Assembly (NCBI GenBank): GCA_020881915.1
Contig: JAJFPB010000006.1
Location: 558,001 to 622,000, forward strand
Origin: Paramyrothecium sp. XJ0827
Taxonomy: Eukaryota > Ascomycota > Sordariomycetes > Hypocreales > Stachybotryaceae
Length of the DNA stretch: 64,000 bases
Reading direction: 5' to 3'
Position numbers and translations under genes: made by a program. Shown piece by piece: positions 57,877-64,000 of this stretch. Positions within the stretch are counted from its first letter, which is position 1, and each line of letters begins with the position of its first letter. Under the pieces are notes generated by a model. That model did not search any database. It had not been told where the DNA came from and saw only the letters and a list, made by a program, of their open reading frames with translations.

Positions 57877-60140
57877 TCATATTATAACTAGCTCTCTCGC
57901 CTCGACCTTGAACCATGCTCTGAGTAACAAGAGAGAGTGAAATGATTTAATAAAGCCAACTCTTCGAAAGGTTGATCCCGATGTCTTCTTGAGAATCAGA
58001 CCTTGAGCCTTAGGCAAAGGATAGGGAAAGCTTGAAAGAAACTTGGGTGAATCCGCATAGTTCGCGCATCCTTCCAGATTCTGTTTCTCGTCCAGCACTT
58101 CTTGAAGTTCTGCGCCGCGAAGGGCATCTTCTATCGTCGTGTCGGCGATTCGGTATTGAGCTTCCGAAAGAAGCCTGTGAGACATGGGTAACAGTCGTAA
58201 GAGCAGAATTTCCACGTCCCACGTCTTATCATGGCTTTCAAAGTCATGAAGCACGTCGTCAAAATTTGATATTACCGAGTCATTGTGCCCGAAATTGTCA
58301 TTTGTGACGCCATCCACGCTGAGAATTTGGGTCTCTGGGGGTCTTTCGTCCTGACTTTTGAAGCCAACGGTGGCTCTGATCAAACGTCCCCGGAGAACCA
58401 GGCTACCCTGACATAATGGCCCAAATGCACCCCCGGGCTTTCTGGACTGGAGATCTAATGCTATTGATGACACAAGTTCCTTGAAATCCGGCTCTGGTTC
58501 CTTTTCGAAGTGCATGTCAACATTGCAGAAGTTTAGAGGACCATCCATTGAGGCCCAGCTCCACGACGGCGATCGCCACCCCACAGACCTTTTTGCCGTC
58601 TTTTCTGGTGCCTGCCGCCAGCACAGTTGAGGAATGATTAAGTCGTGCCAATAACCGCCTGTGTAATCTCTGCCTGCCAATTCAGCAAAGTGTTCCGCAA
58701 TACCACCGAAAGCGAGTAACTTGTCCTTGGTGGGATATGTCAGTGCACAACGGGCATATTGGTCCAGTATTTCGTGCCATCCTACCAACATCTCAGAAGA
58801 AGTCATTCCCACAGACTGAATTGTAGAGAATGAAGGTAGGTGTACGTATTGCTGCTGGTATCTATCTACGCCGTCTGGAAAGCTTTCCAGAGCTAGTGGG
58901 GTTTCTGCGCATTCCCAGTACACTTGGTCCCGACCAAAGTGTATCATCCTTGGACACAAAAGGTGCTCTTGATAGATCCAAGCCCGCGAAAAGATAGGGC
59001 TTGATTAAAGCCCATGGAGCCCGATATCTTCGTGAAACCTGTCGGCAGAATAAATTTGGTATGGTGATCCGGGAACTCAGGCCACGCAAATACCCCCGGC
59101 GTTGTGAAGGCAAGTGGTGACCTTGTGACAAAACAACCTTCCGTTGGGTTCTTCGCATGTGTGGCGCCGATGTTGACAAAGCTGTTGAGATAAACGCGTT
59201 TCATCTTATCCGCTTCTCGTGCCCAGTCCTCCACCGCTTCAGTACTGTTGCCTTGGAGAATGCAAAAGCAGTCAACCCAGATGTACAGAAGTCCCAGGCG
59301 CCGCACCGTCACGAATGCGTCGCGGAATGACGGGGCAAATTCCTTGATTGAAATCCCTTGGCGAAACTGGTCGTAATTATCAGGTTTCAGAACTATAAAG
59401 TCCTCTCTACCTCCCCAGCAATGGCTCATTGTAGCGTATCTTCGGAAGGTTTCATCCTCACCACACTCAATGAGCCGGACCTCTTCCTCCGACACCTCGA
59501 TCAGACGAGACGGGTTATAGTTGGAAGCAAAGTAACCCTGACATCCCGCATGATGCTCATTGCAATTTTTCATCCAGCCACTCACAAGATCCGCGACTTT
59601 TTCGTGGCCAGTGGAATTCTCCGATGTAGACAACAGGCCCATCTTCGAGAGAGGCGTTGTGTTCGTTGCCGGCGTGATTCTGAACAAGTGCCGAGCTTTG
59701 TCTTCCGGGCCAGTGTACACAACCAGTTCGAAGCCAAACTCAGACTTTGTCAAATTGAATAAGAATCGGACGCCATCGCGTTCCCTTGTGTACTGACAAG
59801 CTACACGCATGCATATTACGCAACGAGCAGCAACCGATTGCTGCAGGCTATCCCACGATCGGTCAATGAGGATGGGTTAGTCATTGTCTTGACGCTCTGG
59901 TAAAACTTGGCCAACACTTGAAGAGGTGTCTAGTGTATCCGATCTCGCAAAAGGAGATCGTGGAACGGCTGAAATTCGTCCGAGTGAAGCAGTGTTGACG
60001 CCGTTGCGCATTGCCATCCTTTCCCATGGCTGAATGCCATCTTCACTACTCAATGGGCTGGAGAGGATGGCCGCGAGACATGTAGGGCAAGGCATGCTTA
60101 CGTCGAATGATGAAGTGATTGCGACAAGACGACGCGGCAT
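57877..60140 (-). pseudogene. HET-domain (heterokaryon incompatibility-type) gene with a single-base frameshift
   Basis: HET-domain proteins trigger cell death on non-self recognition in fungi. Exon 1 is tentatively 60140-59907 (alternative ATG at 60095), then an intron 59906-59841 and a long exon 59840-57877. The join gives RCVICMRVACQY. HET blocks are YATMSHCWGG, RRLGLLYIWVDCFCILQ and the distal SRAWIYQEHLLCPRMIHFG. The frame is lost at about 58997-59000: the sequence reads NQALSF, whereas one more C would read NQAPIFSRAW as the family requires. The exon length (1964 bases) is one short of a multiple of three, consistent with one deleted base. No convincing intron explains it. Sequencing error is the alternative. 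Confidence 0.7.
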
Positions 60141-61745
60141 AGCATTCGGAGGGGGGTTGCTGAAGGGCCAGATCCGCACCGCGTGAGAAAGTGGGTTGTC
60201 ACGTGAATTCCTAGCAACAGACCGTATTGTGACAGTTCACCATACAGGTAACCCCCACTCTTCATAAGTCAATTATGTCAAGACTTGAGCAGGAGCCATA
60301 TGAGGCTTCACATCAGTTGATTATGCTTAATCAGACCTTTTCCATCAAGATCGCATTTCCTGAAACTCATCTCCCAGCCTTACGCTTTCCGGTCTAGCTT
60401 TTCTATCCATTTGTAAATTGATGGAGCGGGTAGCGATGGTACATTGGACACAGAGGCCGGTGGAAAAGGCTTGATTTACATGAAAACTGAAGGGATGGGC
60501 TGCCTCCTAGGCTCTAATTCGTGCATTGCGATTTTGATTGATGCACTGAGGCTTGCTGTGGATCCATTTATTCACCTTAAGAGTTACGAGTATCGCTTTG
60601 AGTTCAAGCGCTCAAGCCACCTGTACACTAGCATAGTAATTAGGCTAGACAAGTTAATTATTGGTGATCCTTGCCATGGCAGGAGAGTCAAGATTGGAGA
60701 TGTGTCATGAATCTGCCTAAGAAAATCGCCAACTAGTAAAATTCTATGTAACAGATGCTTGACTAGGTGCAACGTTGAGCGTTGAGTAGCTAGCAGTATT
60801 TTATAGAGGTTGAACCAGCCAGTTTTTATAATACTGATAAGAAAAGAGGCTGTGAGGTGGGAGTGTGTGTACTGTCTATCTTGAGCATCTAGGTTGTGCA
60901 TTGGGTGGCTCAGCCATTCAGCCAATAAGCCCCACAATCTAGCTACCCTAGAACCTCCTTACACCAGCACTAAATCAGATACTCATCATAATGAACCGAC
61001 CATTGCAAAAGAAAGTCACCAAGTCAATGGCCATTCTCGATTTCAGAACTCAGGTTTAAAGGCGACCTGAGCTTTTGCTGAAACGCATGCTGAAGTTGTC
61101 TGAGCCCTGTGCTGAAAATTGATCTCGAATAGGAGCGGCACCTCGATCAACTTCGGCGTTGTTTTCAATGATTGCAACAGATGATCGTTTCAATCAGCTT
61201 CAGCAGTAAATATATCAGACAGGCTTCCCAGGCTTCTAGATCCCGGACTTATTTTAACATTGTCTACTTCCAATTACCGCTTGCACGAGACCGGTTTTTT
61301 ACGCATTTCGTTTTTGTGCCCAATATGACGGCTGAGTGAATGAGTGCATCCATGGAGGAACAGAACCTCGGCCGGCCCGGATTTCAGAGCCGATGTCCTG
61401 AGCATTTTTTTTATTGCCTTGGAATTTATCATTTATTTTTTCTCGATTGACATTAGCATAAAACGTCAGCCAGTTACCTGGGAGCAGCTCATGAGATAAT
61501 TGCCAATTAGCTGAATGGAATACGCGCCGAGGTCAGACTGGGCGACCTCAGCCGCAGCTTAATAGTACCGCCATCATCTTACTGGAAGCCTACATGCACG
61601 TGGATTCCAGTTTGTGAGGCTGACTACAAAACCAGGCTGTCGGAACGCGACAATTTCTTCCACTTTTTCTTCTCTTCGGCAATGCGGAAGGGTCAGAGCA
61701 AGAACCAAAAGACGAAAAACTACGCAGGACCGATTTGCTATCAAA
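60141..61745. other. Gene-free region
   Basis: About 1.6 kb between the HET gene and the CorA-like gene. Short frames only; A+T-rich and TA-rich around 60580-60960, possibly old repeat DNA. No RNA gene seen. Confidence 0.45.
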
Positions 61746-63991
61746 ATGCCTGTCGACGGCAATTTATCGAACACCTCAATTACAGCATTGCAGGAAGCGC
61801 TCACACGATTTGAATTGCTGGTATCGTCATTCAGATTGGATTTCAGTTTTGATAAAACAACAGCCTCCGAAGATGCGTTCAAAAAACTATTAGAAGACAT
61901 GAATTTCGATGACTTACGGTGGATACGAGGTTTGATGCACTTGAAGACTGATTACAGATTCCTCAAGAACCAGCCAGCGGAACGTCGCGTAGTTGGCAAA
62001 GAAAGATCTTCACCCGCCTTAACCATTTACACCTGCCATTTGTTGATGTGCCACTGGCGTTTCCAGGCACCAGATTCGGGTAGTAGCAAACCGATGACAG
62101 CAGATGAAGTTTGGACGAGGATCCTCAGTAAGGACAGCTTCTCCAACTGGGCTTGTCGCATCATCTCTGATCTAAAACAACCAAACCCCGATGGTTTGCG
62201 GCTCGTGTAAGTCTCACAACGCCTTTTCGCCTCCGGAAAAGGACATCGTTGATGAAATCAGCACGTTTGCGGAACAGCCTTCGCCGAAAGACATAGGATC
62301 GCTCTTTTCATTCAGGCACAAAGTTGGCGCGACTCTTTCGGCCCGCATGGAAAATCTGTATCTGCTACCCACAACCTTATTAATGCTTGCTTTCAAGGAA
62401 GTCTGCAAACTCGACCTTCTGCGTCATTCGCCACACGATTCGCTTTGCGATGCCGATGCAATCATAAGACCTCTGCCGCTCAGACCGCCTTCGTTCCGAC
62501 AATCAAATGATGCCCAGGCCGAGGAGGTAGACTCAGGGATAAAATGGAATGTAGCACATATGACGCCCAAGTCCCTTGACCTCGGGCGTGGAAACAACGA
62601 GATTTTACTTACTTGGCTATCCGGCGCTCCTCGATACACCTTGGATCTTGATGTATACATTTGGGAGTATCAGAAGTCGTTTCCTGCCCTTGAATACGCT
62701 AAAATTGTTTTACGTTCTTCGAGGGCCGATAAGGAGCCAGACCAACTGACAATTACTTTCCGTTCGTGCTCTTCACAGCGCTTGTTTGCACAGAAACGAA
62801 ACAGCCAGTCACTGCTGAAAGGTCGAGATCCTTCAGATACGACGGGCAGTCAACTGTGGCTACCAAGCTGCGAAGCTTTTCTCTCTTTGCAGTGCGTGTT
62901 TGAAATGATTGTCGAAGACGTTACAAGATTTCTGAACAAATATCGCATAGAGCTTTACCAAATGGTAAGCCTTAAGGTTCATCCCGCCGTCTCAATACTT
63001 GCTAACAATTCATCATTGAAAGAACAAAGCCAGCCGGAAAAGGCCTTCTACTAGCAAAATGAGGTTCTTGATGCATAGCGAAGAATGCCTCAAGGCCACT
63101 CATACTGGACTGAAGCACAGCATAGAAGTTCTGGCAGTCATAGAATCATGGGTCACAAAACGTCAGGTAGGATCCGTGGTGATATGGGACGGCGGAATCC
63201 CGTTTCCAATTCGCCTTAAGAGGCTTCGGCAAGACCTTCAATACCTTGATGAGCAACTGGGAGAGTTGAAAGACGCAACCACTGAGGTCCAGGAGCTACT
63301 ACGTCAACATTTTCAGCTTACGCAGGACATGAGATTATATCGACTGACGATATTGGCTGCCATATTCTTGCCACTCTCCTTCGCAACAAGCTTTTTTGGG
63401 ATGAACATAACTACTGATGTATCAGACGGTCCATCCGGCTTTTCAGATTGGACCAATGATACGCTGACAGCTATTCCGGAAAATCAGCGAAACGCGACCG
63501 AGGCATTTATCTCAATCGTTGGAACTTCTGGGAACTTGAGTTTTCGATGGCTAGTGTTCGGAGTGACAGCCGGGTGTCTTCTCCTCACACTTCCCCTGAC
63601 TCTCATGCTGGGGTACATGATGCGCGTTTTCGTGAAATGGAGCGCGAAACTAGCGACCTACTGGCTTCTCTTTGTCGTCTTTGGCGGCTAGATGGTCATT
63701 GTTCTCACTGCATATGGCCAGTTTGTCAATGATCGCTTGTGGTGGACCTGTAACGGTTTTGTTATTGTTAGTGCAATTTGGAAGGCATATGAAAGCTGGA
63801 AGAGTAAGGACCGGCCACTCCTGTGGAGTGCATTTCTGGTGATATACATTGTTACACTGATTACAGCATACTTTACCATCGCCAGTTCGGTGATGGGGCT
63901 TCCATGGATCTTTCTTGTAGTTGTCTTGACACAGAAACGTTGGAGAGGGTTCGTTCGAAACTTGAGGCGGGTACTAATAAATGAAGATTAG
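61746..63991 (+). CDS. CorA-like Mg2+ transporter family protein
   Basis: Membrane protein of the CorA-like divalent-cation channel superfamily. Exons 61746-62206, 62262-62964, 63023-63631 and 63692-63991 encode about 690 residues. The first two introns are clear (GTAAGT and GTAAGC donors); the second join reads NKASRKRPSTSKMRFLMHSEE. The cytoplasmic part is long, about 520 residues, with the coiled helix LQYLDEQLGELKDATTEVQE before TM1 (LTILAAIFLPLSFATSFF), directly followed by the GMN signature. TM2 is near 63540-63625, and two further hydrophobic segments occur in the last exon. Between exons 3 and 4 an in-frame TAG (63689-63691) must be removed by a 60-base intron with a weak GTGAAA donor. 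Otherwise the protein ends there at about residue 610. No obvious link to the PKS. Confidence 0.75.
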
Positions 63992-64000
63992 TTAAAAGTA

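Noticed and set aside
60444..60937. Two overlapping frames on opposite strands
   Set aside because: No domain, A+T-rich context; more like degraded repeat DNA than a gene.

Overview
The window is nuclear DNA of a filamentous ascomycete (Pezizomycotina). The evidence is the many short GT-AG introns (about 49-90 bases), the Zn2Cys6 and bZIP/DUF3425 regulators, the fungal highly reducing polyketide synthases (PKSs), the HET-domain gene, and the hAT and Ty1/Copia remnants. I cannot name the species. Exon structures were read by eye from splice signals, reading phase and family conservation. No database search or transcript evidence was available.

Region A (1-18756) is the core of a secondary-metabolite cluster. 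A very large minus-strand HR-PKS ends, beyond the left edge, in an NRPS-type condensation domain. It has no recognisable working enoyl reductase, and a stand-alone trans-enoyl reductase lies at 17677-18756. Between them are a Zn2Cys6 regulator divergent from the PKS, a rhodopsin-domain membrane protein, a cytochrome P450 and a 14-TM MFS exporter. This is the familiar logic of a PKS(-NRPS) plus LovC-type ER, oxidation, export and a pathway regulator.

Region B (20031-32840) holds a secreted type-B carboxylesterase, a bZIP/DUF3425 regulator, a secreted FAD-linked (BBE-like) oxidase, an NADPH-dependent reductase of the extended SDR type, a decayed GH55 glucanase fragment and a secreted M6-type metallopeptidase. 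The oxidase, reductase and esterase could be tailoring enzymes for region A, but the boundary is unclear.

Region C (32841-41372) is gene-poor. It contains a 4.3-kb composite mobile element at 35367-39665, with about 223-base terminal inverted repeats more than 99% identical to each other and a perfect 9-base direct repeat (GTGAAGCAT) at both outer edges. Inside are a truncated hAT transposase, a truncated Copia RT-RNase H with its 3' LTR, and two tandem-repeat tracts.

Region D (41373-57347) is a second metabolite cluster: a P450, another rhodopsin-domain protein, another MFS exporter and a complete 2613-residue HR-PKS (KS-AT-DH-MT-ER-KR-ACP). Region E (57877-63991) has a HET-domain gene with an apparent single-base frameshift and a CorA-like magnesium-transporter-family gene.

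Two HR-PKSs lie in one window, one ER-less with a condensation domain and a partner trans-ER, the other fully reducing and methylating. This resembles the two-synthase layout of statin-type pathways. Whether the two halves make one product or two is the main open question.
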